Source: Microbacterium sp. SORGH_AS_1204
GTDB taxonomy: Bacteria; Actinomycetota; Actinomycetes; Actinomycetales; Microbacteriaceae
Length of the DNA: 64,000 nucleotides
Direction of reading: 5' to 3'
Assembly: GCF_030818935.1 (NCBI RefSeq)
Contig: NZ_JAUTBD010000001.1
Location: 1,116,001-1,180,000 of the forward strand
This document shows positions 1 to 7,343 of the stretch, in pieces. The notes under the pieces were generated by a model. It saw only the letters and a program-made list of their open reading frames with translations, did not search any database and had not been told where the DNA came from. Position 1 is the first letter of the stretch. Each line of letters begins with the position of its first letter. Made by a program: the position numbers and the translations under genes.

Positions 1-168
1 AAGCGCTCCCGCAAGCCCGCCGACGACATGGCGATCATCGTGGAAGACCTCGTCAAGCTCCTCGACGGCATCGGCGGTGACCTGCGCCGCGGCCGGTACC
101 CGAGCGGTCCGCACGCGCAGAAGATCGCGGCCGTGCTGCGCAAGGTCGCCGATGACTTCGAAGCCTGA
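1..168 (+). CDS. CspA-family cold-shock protein, C-terminal extension (partial)
   Basis: Only the last 55 codons are inside the window; the stop is TGA at 166-168. The visible part is basic and helical, with KPADDMAIIVEDLVKLLDGI followed by a stretch ending in RKVADDFEA. Actinobacteria carry a CspA-type protein of about 127 aa whose C-terminal extension looks like this and which commonly sits just before a DUF3027 gene, as here. The cold-shock domain itself lies upstream and is not seen, so the assignment rests on the tail and on the neighbour. The next gene starts inside this one (ATG at 152), which suggests translational coupling. Confidence 0.6.
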   Translation, partial: KRSRKPADDMAIIVEDLVKLLDGIGGDLRRGRYPSGPHAQKIAAVLRKVADDFEA

Positions 169-772
169 GCAGGGCCCCGACGAGCGTCTTACCGGCGCCC
201 ACGATCTGGCGCTCGCCGCACTGCACGAGATCACGCCGGCCGACACCGTCGGCCCCGCGGCCGGGTACACGGCCGAAGACGACGGCGTGGTGTCGTTGCG
301 TTTCCACACCCGTCTGTCGGGCTACCCCGGGTGGTTCTGGACGGTGAGCGTCGCCGTCGTCGACGACGCCGAGCCGACCGTGCTCGAGGTCGAGCTGCTG
401 CCCGGCGACGGAGCCCTGCTCGCCCCCGACTGGGTGCCGTGGGCGACCCGTCTGGCCGAGTACCAGGCGGCGCAGGCGGCGGCGGTCGCTGCCGACGACG
501 ACGACGACGATGATGACGAGGACCTCGACGACGGGTCCGACGATGATGACGACTCCGACGACGATGACGACTCCGACGACGATGACGAAGACGAGGCGGA
601 CGAGCCCAAGCCGCGGTTCCACGCCGGCGACCTCGACGGTGTCGACATCGACGAGCTCGACGCCGATCGGGGCGACGGCACGCTCGACGACGAATCCGAC
701 GACGACGAGTCGGAAGACGACGAGCTCGACGATGACGACGACGATCTCGACGAACACGACCGCAGCTACTGA
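152..772 (+). CDS. DUF3027 family protein with a poly-aspartate tail
   Basis: 206 aa. The N-terminal part (about residues 10-110) carries the DUF3027 signature: PGWFWTVSVA, then a segment ending LLAPDWVPWATRL. The function of this actinobacterial family is unknown. The C-terminal half is an extreme acidic tail, with runs of up to eight Asp broken by Ser, Gly and Glu, that ends in DEHDRSY. The start ATG at 152 overlaps the upstream cold-shock gene by 17 bp in another frame; an in-frame start at 77 would give a basic N-terminus unlike the family. The tail is encoded by GAC/GAT-rich, nearly repetitive DNA at about 495-765, so its length may vary between strains. Confidence 0.8.
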   Translation: MTSKPEQGPDERLTGAHDLALAALHEITPADTVGPAAGYTAEDDGVVSLRFHTRLSGYPGWFWTVSVAVVDDAEPTVLEVELLPGDGALLAPDWVPWATRLAEYQAAQAAAVAADDDDDDDDEDLDDGSDDDDDSDDDDDSDDDDEDEADEPKPRFHAGDLDGVDIDELDADRGDGTLDDESDDDESEDDELDDDDDDLDEHDRSY

Positions 773-781
773 TCTCTGAAC

Positions 782-820
782 GACGAAGGCCGTCCCGCGC
801 GATGCGGGACGGCCTTCGTC
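782..820. terminator. Bidirectional hairpin between convergent genes
   Basis: Perfect 17-bp inverted repeat (782-798 with 804-820) and a 5-nt loop. It lies 9 bp after the DUF3027 stop and 8 bp before the serC stop, so it can end transcription from both sides. There is no long T-run. Confidence 0.85.
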
Positions 821-828
821 GTTGCGCG

Positions 829-1950
829 TCAGGCGCCGGGCAGGTGCTCGATCGTGTAGTCGATCGCGCCGATGAGGCGGCGCACGTCGGCCGGCTCGAT
901 GGAGACGAACGTGGCGACGCGCAGCTGGTTGCGACCGAGCTTGCGGTAGGGCTCGGTGTCGACGATGCCGTTCGCGCGCAGGCTCTTGGCGATGGCGGCG
1001 GCGTCGATGCTGTCGTCGAAGTCGATGGTGACCACGACGGGGGAGCGGTCGGCGGGGTCGGCGACGAACGGGGCCGCGACGTCACTGGCATCCGCCCACT
1101 CGTACAGCGCCGACGACGACTCCGCGGTGCGGGCTCCCGCCCACGACAACCCGCCGTTGTCGAGGATCCACCCGAGCTGCTCGTCGAGAAGCAGCAGGGT
1201 CGCCAGGGCCGGGGTGTTCAGCGTCTGCTCGAGACGGGAGTTGTCGACGGCGTTCTTCAGGCTCAGGAACTCGGGGATGTAGCGGTCGGATGCCGCGATG
1301 CGCTCGATGCGCTCGACGGCGGCCGGCGACACGGCGGCGTACCAGAGCCCTCCGTCGGAGCCGAGGTTCTTCTGCGGAGCGAAGTAGTAGACGTCGGCCT
1401 GCGTCACGTCGAAGTCGATGCCGCCGGCGGCGCTGGTGGCATCGATGACGGTGAGCGCCCCGGCATCCGCATGGACACGCTCGACCGGGGCGGAGACGCC
1501 GGTGGAGGTCTCGTTGTGCGGCCATGCGTAGACGTCGACGCCCTCGACGGCCTCGGCCACGGTGCGCGTTCCCGCCTCGGCCTTTCGCACATCGGGCGCC
1601 TGCAGCCAGGGGGCGGCCGCGGCGGAGGCGAACTTGCCGCCGAACTCGCCGAAGACGAGGTTCTGGCTGCGGTTCTCGATGAGGCCGAAGGCGGCGGCAT
1701 CCCAGAAGGCGGTCGATCCGCCGTTGCCGAGGATGATCTCGTAGCCCTCGGGCAGACGGAACAGCTGCGACAGGCGCTCGCGCGTGCTGGCCACGAGGTT
1801 CTTCACCGGCGCCTGGCGGTGCGAGGTGCCGAGGATCGAGGCTCCACGGGTGACGAGGGCCTCGAGCTGCGCACCGCGCACCTTCGAGGGGCCGCACCCG
1901 AAGCGGCCGTCGGCGGGCAGGAGGTCGGTGGGGAGTTCCACGTGCGGCAT
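829..1950 (-). CDS. serC: Phosphoserine aminotransferase
   Basis: 373 aa, the usual size of the mycobacterial/actinobacterial SerC type. It is a PLP-dependent class V aminotransferase that interconverts 3-phosphohydroxypyruvate and 3-phosphoserine in cytosolic serine biosynthesis (and supports pyridoxine synthesis in some bacteria). Visible landmarks are DGRFGCGPSKVR near the N-terminus, GTSHRQAPVKNLV, a segment around ILGNGGSTAFWDAA, and the PLP-lysine region YYFAPQKNLGSDGGLW. The start at 1950 (MPHVELPTDLLPADG) matches the family; a longer frame to 2022 is low-complexity. The gene is divergent from the DtxR-type regulator with a 98-bp shared upstream region, and monocistronic here. Confidence 0.93.
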   Translation of the reverse strand: MPHVELPTDLLPADGRFGCGPSKVRGAQLEALVTRGASILGTSHRQAPVKNLVASTRERLSQLFRLPEGYEIILGNGGSTAFWDAAAFGLIENRSQNLVFGEFGGKFASAAAAPWLQAPDVRKAEAGTRTVAEAVEGVDVYAWPHNETSTGVSAPVERVHADAGALTVIDATSAAGGIDFDVTQADVYYFAPQKNLGSDGGLWYAAVSPAAVERIERIAASDRYIPEFLSLKNAVDNSRLEQTLNTPALATLLLLDEQLGWILDNGGLSWAGARTAESSSALYEWADASDVAAPFVADPADRSPVVVTIDFDDSIDAAAIAKSLRANGIVDTEPYRKLGRNQLRVATFVSIEPADVRRLIGAIDYTIEHLPGA

Positions 1951-2008
1951 GGGACCGATTCTAGGGTCCCCGCCCCGTCGCTCCTGCGCCGATGTCGGAG
2001 GGGGTCGG

Positions 2009-2014
2009 TAGGCT
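2009..2014 (+). promoter_or_regulatory. -10 element (TAGGCT) of the DtxR-type gene
   Basis: TAGGCT lies 34 bp before the ATG at 2049, followed by a GAGGA ribosome site at 2038-2042. No convincing -35 is visible. It lies in the intergenic region shared with serC. Confidence 0.45.
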
Positions 2015-2048
2015 GGAAGCACTTGCCGCGCGACATCGAGGACCTTGA

Positions 2049-2747
2049 ATGACCGATCTGATCGACACCACCGAGATGTACCTGCGCACGATCCTCGAGC
2101 TCGAAGAAGAGAAGATCGTGCCCCTGCGCGCGCGCATCTCCGAGCGTCTCGGCCATTCCGGTCCCACGGTCTCGCAGACGGTCGGACGCATGGAGCGCGA
2201 TGGGCTCGTCGTCGTCTCCGAAGACCGCCGGCTCGAGCTCACCGACGACGGGCGTCAGAAGGCCGTCGACGTCATGCGCAAGCACCGTCTCGCCGAGCGG
2301 CTGCTGAGCGACGTCATCGGTCTCGACTGGGCTTACGTGCACGACGAGGCCTGCCGGTGGGAGCACGTCATGAGCGAGCAGGTCGAGCGCCGCCTCGTCG
2401 AGCTGCTCGGTCACCCGACCGAGTCGCCCTACGGCAACCCGATCCCCGGCCTCGACCAGCTCGGCGACGCCGCCACCGCCACCTTCGACGACGGCGTGGT
2501 GGGTCTTGTCCGCCGGCTGACGGATGCCGGGGGCCCCATCACCGGCACGATCCGGCGCCTGGCTGAACCCGCGCAGGTCGACCCCGAACTGCTGCAGCAG
2601 CTCAAAGCGGCCGGCGTCCTCCCCGGCAAGCGCGGCGACTACCGCTTCAACGAGGGGTACGTGCTCGTGCAGATGGACGGCGTCGACGAGGGGCTGGAGC
2701 TTCCCGTCGAGGTGGCCTCGCACATCTTCCTCGTCGCCGACAGCTGA
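2049..2747 (+). CDS. DtxR/IdeR-type iron-dependent repressor
   Basis: 232 aa, very close in pattern to DtxR/IdeR. Residues about 1-70 are a winged helix (LRARISERLGHSGPTVSQTV, then RMERDGLVVV). The dimerisation/metal domain contains HRLAERLL and ACRWEHVMS, where Cys, Glu and His match the DtxR metal ligands. The SH3-like C-terminal domain (about 150-232) is present, so this is a full-length three-domain repressor, not the shorter MntR type. With bound Fe(II) such proteins repress iron uptake and siderophore genes; no target is in this window. Start: ATG at 2049, 6 bp after GAGGA. Confidence 0.88.
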   Translation: MTDLIDTTEMYLRTILELEEEKIVPLRARISERLGHSGPTVSQTVGRMERDGLVVVSEDRRLELTDDGRQKAVDVMRKHRLAERLLSDVIGLDWAYVHDEACRWEHVMSEQVERRLVELLGHPTESPYGNPIPGLDQLGDAATATFDDGVVGLVRRLTDAGGPITGTIRRLAEPAQVDPELLQQLKAAGVLPGKRGDYRFNEGYVLVQMDGVDEGLELPVEVASHIFLVADS

Positions 2748-2797
2748 TCCGCGTCCGAGGGCAGCCCGGGTATTCGCCGAGGACCGCTGACCGAAGC

Positions 2798-2826
2798 GTG
2801 ACTTGTTCGTTATCTTCCGGTAGCCT
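2798..2826 (+). promoter_or_regulatory. Promoter of the M23 peptidase gene
   Basis: GTGACT (2798-2803), exactly 17 bp, then TAGCCT (2821-2826). GTGAC at 2798 and GTTAT at 2809 also form an imperfect direct repeat resembling boxes of the MtrA response regulator that controls cell-wall peptidases in actinobacteria; that part is tentative. A start near 2833 would leave a leader of about 150 nt before the TTG start codon. Confidence 0.5.
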
Positions 2827-2980
2827 TCAGGAGTCCACAGGCTGGAAGCCCGCCGTCGGACCCCTCGCGGTTTGCCTCACCGGCTCGTCGTCCGCAGAGG
2901 GCCTAGCCCGCACATCGTGCCCCCATGATCGAGTGCTGACGAGCCAGCGTCCCCGAAGACGCAGAGGCGCCGGAGGAACT

Positions 2981-3913
2981 TTGGCTGAACACACCGATCC
3001 CGCTGCGGACCTACCCGAGGTCGCCGTGACGGGCCCCACCCGAAAGAGCGTGCGCGCCGCCGTCGCCCGAACGACGACGCACACCGCTCGCCCCGCGACC
3101 GCCCCGGTCGCATCCACTGCGGCCACCCCGGTCGCCCGCACCGCTCCCGCTCCGCGCTCCTCGTCTTCCCGTTTCGGCAAGCCGCTGCGCAGCGCGGTGA
3201 TCCTGTCGATGGTGGCGGGCCTCGTGGCCACGGTCGCCATCCCGGCTTATGCCGCGACCATGCCGGCGGCCGAGACCATGACGTTGCAGCAGATGTCGGC
3301 GGCCGACAACCAGTCGCTGGTCGTCGCGTCCGACGCCACGGCCGAGACGCTCGATCGCAGCAGCTACTCCGCCACCACCGCGGAGGAGATCAAGAAGAAG
3401 AAAGACGAAGAGGCCGCGGCCGTAGCGGCAGCCGCCGCTGCCGAGCGTGCACGGCAGGCGGCGACCACCGCCAGCACCACCGTGTCGTCGATGGATCTCA
3501 CCATGACGGCGCCCGGATCGGGCGAGGTGCGCTGGCCGCTGACCAGCTACGTCCTCGGTCGTGGACTGTGGGACTCCGGTTATCACCAGGGCGTCGACCT
3601 GCTCGCCCCCGGCGGGCAGCCGATCTTCGCCGCCGCCGCCGGAGTCGTGAGCATCTCGCAGGAGAGCTACGGCGGATACGGCGTCGCCATCGTGCTCGAG
3701 CACGTGATCAACGGCCAGAAGGTGTCGACCACCTACGGCCACATGACCTACGGCAGCCGTGCGGTCCAGGCGGGACAGACCGTCGCCGCGGGCCAGCTGA
3801 TCGGCCTCGTGGGCTCGACGGGCAGTTCGACCGCGAACCACCTGCACTTCGAGGTGCACATCAACGGTTCGGTCGTCGACCCCTACGCCTGGCTCCAGCA
3901 GAACGCGGGCTGA
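2981..3913 (+). CDS. Secreted M23-family peptidoglycan endopeptidase
   Basis: 310 aa. After an Ala/Thr/Pro-rich N-terminus a hydrophobic segment (about residues 70-92, VILSMVAGLVATVAIPAYAA) is a late signal peptide or anchor. A charged helical stretch (AEEIKKKKDEEAAAV) leads into the LytM/M23 domain (about 180-305) with the zinc ligands in HQGVDL (H, D) and HLHFEV. Such enzymes cut peptide crosslinks during growth or division. TTG at 2981 is chosen as start because GGAGGA at 2972-2977 lies 3 bp before it and no better start exists downstream; the frame is open back to 2798 but without family features. Confidence 0.85.
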   Translation: MAEHTDPAADLPEVAVTGPTRKSVRAAVARTTTHTARPATAPVASTAATPVARTAPAPRSSSSRFGKPLRSAVILSMVAGLVATVAIPAYAATMPAAETMTLQQMSAADNQSLVVASDATAETLDRSSYSATTAEEIKKKKDEEAAAVAAAAAAERARQAATTASTTVSSMDLTMTAPGSGEVRWPLTSYVLGRGLWDSGYHQGVDLLAPGGQPIFAAAAGVVSISQESYGGYGVAIVLEHVINGQKVSTTYGHMTYGSRAVQAGQTVAAGQLIGLVGSTGSSTANHLHFEVHINGSVVDPYAWLQQNAG

Positions 3914-3924
3914 GTTCTTCCTCG

Positions 3925-3965
3925 AGACGGCGTGCCGGAGGACATCGTTCTCCGACACGCCGTCT
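3925..3965 (+). terminator. Hairpin after the M23 peptidase gene
   Basis: Inverted repeat AGACGGCGTG / CACGCCGTCT, extended inward by CGGAG/CTCCG after one mismatch, followed by TCTGTTTCCC. It starts 12 bp after the stop codon. Confidence 0.75.
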
Positions 3966-4048
3966 TCTGTTTCCCTGCCGGCCTGACCCCGGGCGTGTTG
4001 CAGTGGGTTAGCCTGTCAGCGACGTCGGAAGAACCGGAGGGAACGCCG

Positions 4049-4162
4049 ATGAACACCAGTCCGCGCATCCGCACCATGGATGCGCTCGGGCTGCTCGTTC
4101 TTCGGCATCGTGAGTTCGGATGCCGCGGCCCCGCCGCGCGTTCGAAGGCGCTGTCTGCCTAG
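4049..4162 (+). CDS. Short leader ORF ending inside a terminator (37 aa)
   Basis: 37 codons from ATG 4049 to TAG 4160-4162, with a good ribosome site (GGAGGG at 4037-4042). The peptide reads MNTSPRIRTMDALGLLVLRH and continues to RSKALSA. Its stop codon lies in the loop and right arm of a strong intrinsic terminator (4147-4176). A -10-like TAGCCT lies at 4009-4014. This is the layout of a translated attenuator leader ahead of the HNH gene at 4252, but there is no run of one regulatory amino acid and I do not recognise the peptide. It could instead be a free-standing small protein with a compact terminator. Confidence 0.5.
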   Translation: MNTSPRIRTMDALGLLVLRHREFGCRGPAARSKALSA

Positions 4163-4176
4163 ACAGCGCCTTTTTT
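4147..4176 (+). terminator. Intrinsic terminator / possible attenuator
   Basis: Perfect 10-bp stem (4147-4156 with 4161-4170), 4-nt loop, then six T. It is the most canonical intrinsic terminator in the window. It overlaps the leader ORF stop codon and lies 76 bp before the HNH gene. Confidence 0.88.
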
Positions 4177-4251
4177 CATCCCTCCGCGCCTGCCGTCGTC
4201 GCTGGTCGAACATCCGAGAAGCCGTCTCGGCCATTCGAGAGGAAGACGTAC

Positions 4252-4749
4252 ATGCGCACACTGGTGCTCAACGCGGGCTATGAGCCCCTCGCCGTCGTGT
4301 CGTTCAAGCGGGCGCTCGTGCTCGTGATGAACGAGAAGGCCGTCGTCGTCGAACGCGTCGAGGAGGACCCCGTCTGGGCCGCCGCCGGCACTTTCGATCG
4401 TCCGGCGGTGATCATCCTGACCCGCTATGTGCGGGTACCGGGTGCCCGGCGCGTGCCCGTGACACGACGCGGTGTCCTCCGCCGCGACGGTCACCGCTGC
4501 GGATACTGCGGCAAGGCGGCATCCACGATCGACCATGTGCTGCCGCGCTCGCGCGGAGGCAAGGACACGTGGGAGAACCTCGTCGCGTGCTGCCTGCTGT
4601 GCAACAACGTCAAGGGCGACCGCACGCCGCAGGAGATGCGCTGGGAGCTCCGGCTCGTGCCCGCCCCTCCTCGCGGCTCGTCGTGGACGGTGCGCGGCGT
4701 CGACAAGAGCGACCCGCGATGGGAGCCGTACCTGGCGCTGGCTGCCTGA
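4252..4749 (+). CDS. HNH endonuclease family protein
   Basis: 165 aa. The N-terminal region (MRTLVLNAGYEPLAVVSFKR) and the C-terminal HNH domain (about 85-135) are typical of a short HNH protein found widely in actinobacteria. The domain has a first Cys pair in CGYCG, the core STIDHVLPRSRGGKDTWENL with the His-Asn metal/catalytic motif, and a second Cys pair in CCLLCNN. The target is unknown; the family is chromosomal and not tied to phage here. The ATG at 4252 follows GAGAGGAAG. A strong terminator and a 37-codon ORF lie directly upstream, so expression may depend on read-through. Confidence 0.85.
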   Translation: MRTLVLNAGYEPLAVVSFKRALVLVMNEKAVVVERVEEDPVWAAAGTFDRPAVIILTRYVRVPGARRVPVTRRGVLRRDGHRCGYCGKAASTIDHVLPRSRGGKDTWENLVACCLLCNNVKGDRTPQEMRWELRLVPAPPRGSSWTVRGVDKSDPRWEPYLALAA

Positions 4750-4878
4750 GCGTACGGGCGTCTTCTGCGGCATCCGGGTGTTCGGCGTGCTCGCAAGCCG
4801 GCCCGATGCCTCCGCACACCGCCTCCGACGCCGATGTCGGAGGTCGATCGTATCTTCGACCCACAGGGATTGAGGGAA

Positions 4879-4894
4879 TAGAACACATGTTCTA
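4879..4894. promoter_or_regulatory. LexA (SOS) box of the mutagenesis cassette
   Basis: TAGAACACATGTTCTA fits the Gram-positive/actinobacterial LexA consensus (GAAC-N4-GTTC core with symmetric flanks). It overlaps a -10-like TAACCT at 4893-4898, so bound LexA would block the promoter of imuA'. Confidence 0.9.
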
Positions 4895-4904
4895 ACCTGT
4901 GGGA

Positions 4905-5633
4905 GTGAGGGCGATCGTGAGAGACCAGGTACAGGCCGTACCCGACATCCATGTGCTGCGCGATCGCCTCGAGCGCATGCAGGGGCGCCGCATGGACGCC
5001 CCCGTGCTGCCGACGCATCCGGCCTTCTCGTCGCTGCTGCCCGGTGGCGGCCTCCGCCCGGGGTCGGCGTATGCGCTGGCCCGCTCGGCGTCGCTGCTGC
5101 TGGCGCTGATGGCCCGTCCCTCGCAAGACGGCGCCTGGTGCGGGGTGATCGGCATGCCCGAACTGGGGGCCGAAGCCGCAGAGAAATACGGTCTCGACCT
5201 CGACCGGCTCGTCTTCATCCCCGACCCGGGTCCCCGGTGGCTCGCGGTGACCGCGACCATCACCGAGGTGCTCCCGGTCGTCGCCGTGCGCCCGCCGGTG
5301 GGCTCCACGGCGGCACGCGGGGGAGCCGAGACGACCCGTCTGGCCGCGCGCTTGCGCGACCGCGGATCGGTGCTGCTCGTGCAGGGCGCGTGGCCGCAGG
5401 CCGAGGCGGTGATCGACGTGGCCGACCCGCAATGGTCGGGGCTCGGCCAGGGGCACGGCTACCTCGCCGGTCGCGAGCTCACGGTGTCGGTCAGCAGCCG
5501 GCGCTCGCCGAACGCCCGACGGGCACGCATGCTGCTGCCCGCCGCCGACGGGTCGATCGAGCTGCTGGGCGCCCCCGCCGAACGCCTCGTGCCGCGCGAG
5601 CGCGACGTCTATCCGGTGCGGGCGGTGGGCTGA
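4905..5633 (+). CDS. imuA': ImuA' (SOS mutagenesis accessory protein)
   Basis: 242 aa. First gene of the actinobacterial imuA'-imuB-dnaE2 cassette that performs translesion synthesis after DNA damage. The protein is a RecA/SulA-like relative without a recognisable Walker A motif; visible segments include HPAFSSLLPGGGLRPGSAYA and GVIGMPELGAEAAEKYGLDL. Two in-frame GTG codons are possible (4899, 4905). I chose 4905 because TAACCT ends 6 bp earlier, so the transcript would begin at that codon and be leaderless; no Shine-Dalgarno is present. The stop overlaps the imuB ATG (TGATG). Confidence 0.87.
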   Translation: MRAIVRDQVQAVPDIHVLRDRLERMQGRRMDAPVLPTHPAFSSLLPGGGLRPGSAYALARSASLLLALMARPSQDGAWCGVIGMPELGAEAAEKYGLDLDRLVFIPDPGPRWLAVTATITEVLPVVAVRPPVGSTAARGGAETTRLAARLRDRGSVLLVQGAWPQAEAVIDVADPQWSGLGQGHGYLAGRELTVSVSSRRSPNARRARMLLPAADGSIELLGAPAERLVPRERDVYPVRAVG

Positions 5634-7177
5634 TGCAGGCGCCCACGCGCAGCCTCGTGCTGTGGTTCCCCGACTGGCCGATCACGGCCTTCGCCCACGA
5701 GGCCGTGTCGGCCCCGAAGCCGGATGCCGCGGTGGCGGTGTTCGCGAACAACATCGTCGTGGCGTGCTCGTGGACCGCTCGGGCACAGGGGGTGCGTCGC
5801 GGACAGAAACGCCGCGACGCACAGGCGCTGTGTCCGACGTTGCAGGTCGTGCCCGCCGACGCCGTGCGCGATGCACGGGCCTTCGCCCCCGTCGTCGCGC
5901 GCGTCGAAGAGCACGCCCCCGGCGTGCAGGTGGTGCGCCCGGGGCTGTGCACGCTGAAAGCGCGGGGTCCGGCCCGGTACTACGGGGGAGAGCTCGAGGC
6001 GGCGCGCATGCTTCTGCGACTCCTCGACGACGACGGCTTCTCCGACGTGCGGGCGAGCGTCGCCGACGGGGTCTTCACCGCCGAGCAGGCGGCGCGATCG
6101 GCACAGGCCGACGCCCCCGTGCGCATCGTGGGGCCGGGAGAAGCGGGCGCATTCCTGGCGCCCCTGTCGGTGGCGACGCTCGACGACGACGAGTTCGCAA
6201 GCCTGCTCTCGCGCCTGGGCGTGCACACCCTCGGTGAGCTGGCCGCGTTGCCGGTCGAGCGGGTGCGCGAACGCTTCGGTGCCCGGGGCGTGCGGTTGCA
6301 CGCCCTGTCGGGAGGGCTCGACTCGCAACCGGTGCAGCCCCGCACCCCTCCGCCCGAGCTGCACCGCGACGTCGCCTTCGAGCCTCCCCTCGAGCTGGCC
6401 GACCAGATCGCCTTCGGTATGCGCGTGGCGGCTGAGGAGTTCATCGACCGGCTGGGTGCCCACGATCTCGTGTGTACCGAACTGCGGGTCGTCCTCACCG
6501 GCGAACGGGCAGAGCGCAGCGAGCGCGTCTGGCTGCATCCCGGGTCGTTCGACGCCGCCGCCGTGGTCGACCGGGTGCGCTGGCAGCTCGCCGAAGACGC
6601 GCAGGGCATCTTCGGCAGCGGCGTCGCGGGCGTGCACATCGAACCCGAGGCCGTGGATGCCGCCGCCCACCACGCCAAGGGGCTCTTCGGCGCCGGCCCC
6701 GATGAACGCGTGCACCACGCGCTGTCGCGCGTGCAGGCCATGCTCGGGCATCGCGCCGTGGTGACACCGGTCATCGGCGGCGGGCGGTGGCTCGCCGAGC
6801 GACAGGTGAACGTCCCGTGGGGCGACCGGGCCGTCACGGCGAAAGACCGTACGCGGCCCTGGCCCGGAAGCCTTCCCGACCCGCTGCCGGCCACCGTCTA
6901 CCCCGAGCCGCGGCTGGTGGGCGTGACCGACATCGCGGGCGCTTCCGTCACGGTGGGGGAGCGCGACGTGCTGAGCGCCCCGCCGGCGGTGCTCGAGACG
7001 GCCGGGCAGCGACGCCGCATCCGTGAATGGGCGGGGCCCTGGCCGATCAGCGAGCGCGGGTGGGATCCGCTGCGCGCACGCCGCGCGCATCGGTTCCAGG
7101 TGGTCGACGCCGATGGAGGGGCGTGGCTGTTGGTCGTCGAAGAGGGCGAGTGGCGGGCGGAGGGGCGGTATGACTGA
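5633..7177 (+). CDS. imuB: ImuB, catalytically inactive Y-family polymerase homologue
   Basis: 514 aa. ImuB bridges DnaE2, ImuA' and the beta clamp in mycobacterial-type mutasomes. The N-terminus (RSLVLWFPDWPITAFAHEAV) follows the Y-family fold, but the first catalytic Asp of DinB-type enzymes has no acidic partner, as is known for ImuB. Middle and C-terminal segments include GLCTLKARGPARYYGGE, LGVHTLGELAALPVERV (helix-hairpin-helix) and the little-finger-like region to about residue 370. The C-terminal 120 residues form the extra domain seen in ImuB. Overlaps imuA' by 1 bp and the next small ORF by 8 bp. Confidence 0.9.
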   Translation: MQAPTRSLVLWFPDWPITAFAHEAVSAPKPDAAVAVFANNIVVACSWTARAQGVRRGQKRRDAQALCPTLQVVPADAVRDARAFAPVVARVEEHAPGVQVVRPGLCTLKARGPARYYGGELEAARMLLRLLDDDGFSDVRASVADGVFTAEQAARSAQADAPVRIVGPGEAGAFLAPLSVATLDDDEFASLLSRLGVHTLGELAALPVERVRERFGARGVRLHALSGGLDSQPVQPRTPPPELHRDVAFEPPLELADQIAFGMRVAAEEFIDRLGAHDLVCTELRVVLTGERAERSERVWLHPGSFDAAAVVDRVRWQLAEDAQGIFGSGVAGVHIEPEAVDAAAHHAKGLFGAGPDERVHHALSRVQAMLGHRAVVTPVIGGGRWLAERQVNVPWGDRAVTAKDRTRPWPGSLPDPLPATVYPEPRLVGVTDIAGASVTVGERDVLSAPPAVLETAGQRRRIREWAGPWPISERGWDPLRARRAHRFQVVDADGGAWLLVVEEGEWRAEGRYD

Positions 7178-7343
7178 GCGCGCGATGTCGGCGTCGCGAC
7201 GGCCGTCGGCGCACGCGCCCGGCGGAGGGACGACGTTCTCGGCGTCCGGCACATTCCGTGCCGTGACAGCGGTGCGCGTCGCCGCCCGAGCGGGAACGCC
7301 TCGGGTGGTGTCGGTCCCGCGTGGCGAAGCGGGGGTGCGCTGA
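7170..7343 (+). CDS. 57-aa ORF coupled to imuB and dnaE2
   Basis: ATG at 7170 lies inside the end of imuB and the TGA (7341-7343) overlaps the dnaE2 ATG (TGATG). A purine-rich site (GGAGGGG) precedes the start. The peptide begins MTERAMSASRRPSAHAPGGG, is basic, and has no transmembrane segment or known motif. Overlaps on both sides make it either a real small mutasome component or a device that couples dnaE2 translation to imuB. No function is assigned. Confidence 0.5.
   Translation: MTERAMSASRRPSAHAPGGGTTFSASGTFRAVTAVRVAARAGTPRVVSVPRGEAGVR

Noticed and set aside
231..1091. Antisense frames over the Asp-rich tail and serC
   Set aside because: Arg/Ser/Pro-rich shadows of the repetitive GAC codons, with no support from spacing or motifs.
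2827..2980. Possible ydaO/c-di-AMP riboswitch in the leader before the M23 peptidase
   Set aside because: These riboswitches precede actinobacterial wall hydrolases, but the conserved core (CCCGACAGCTAACC-like) is absent.
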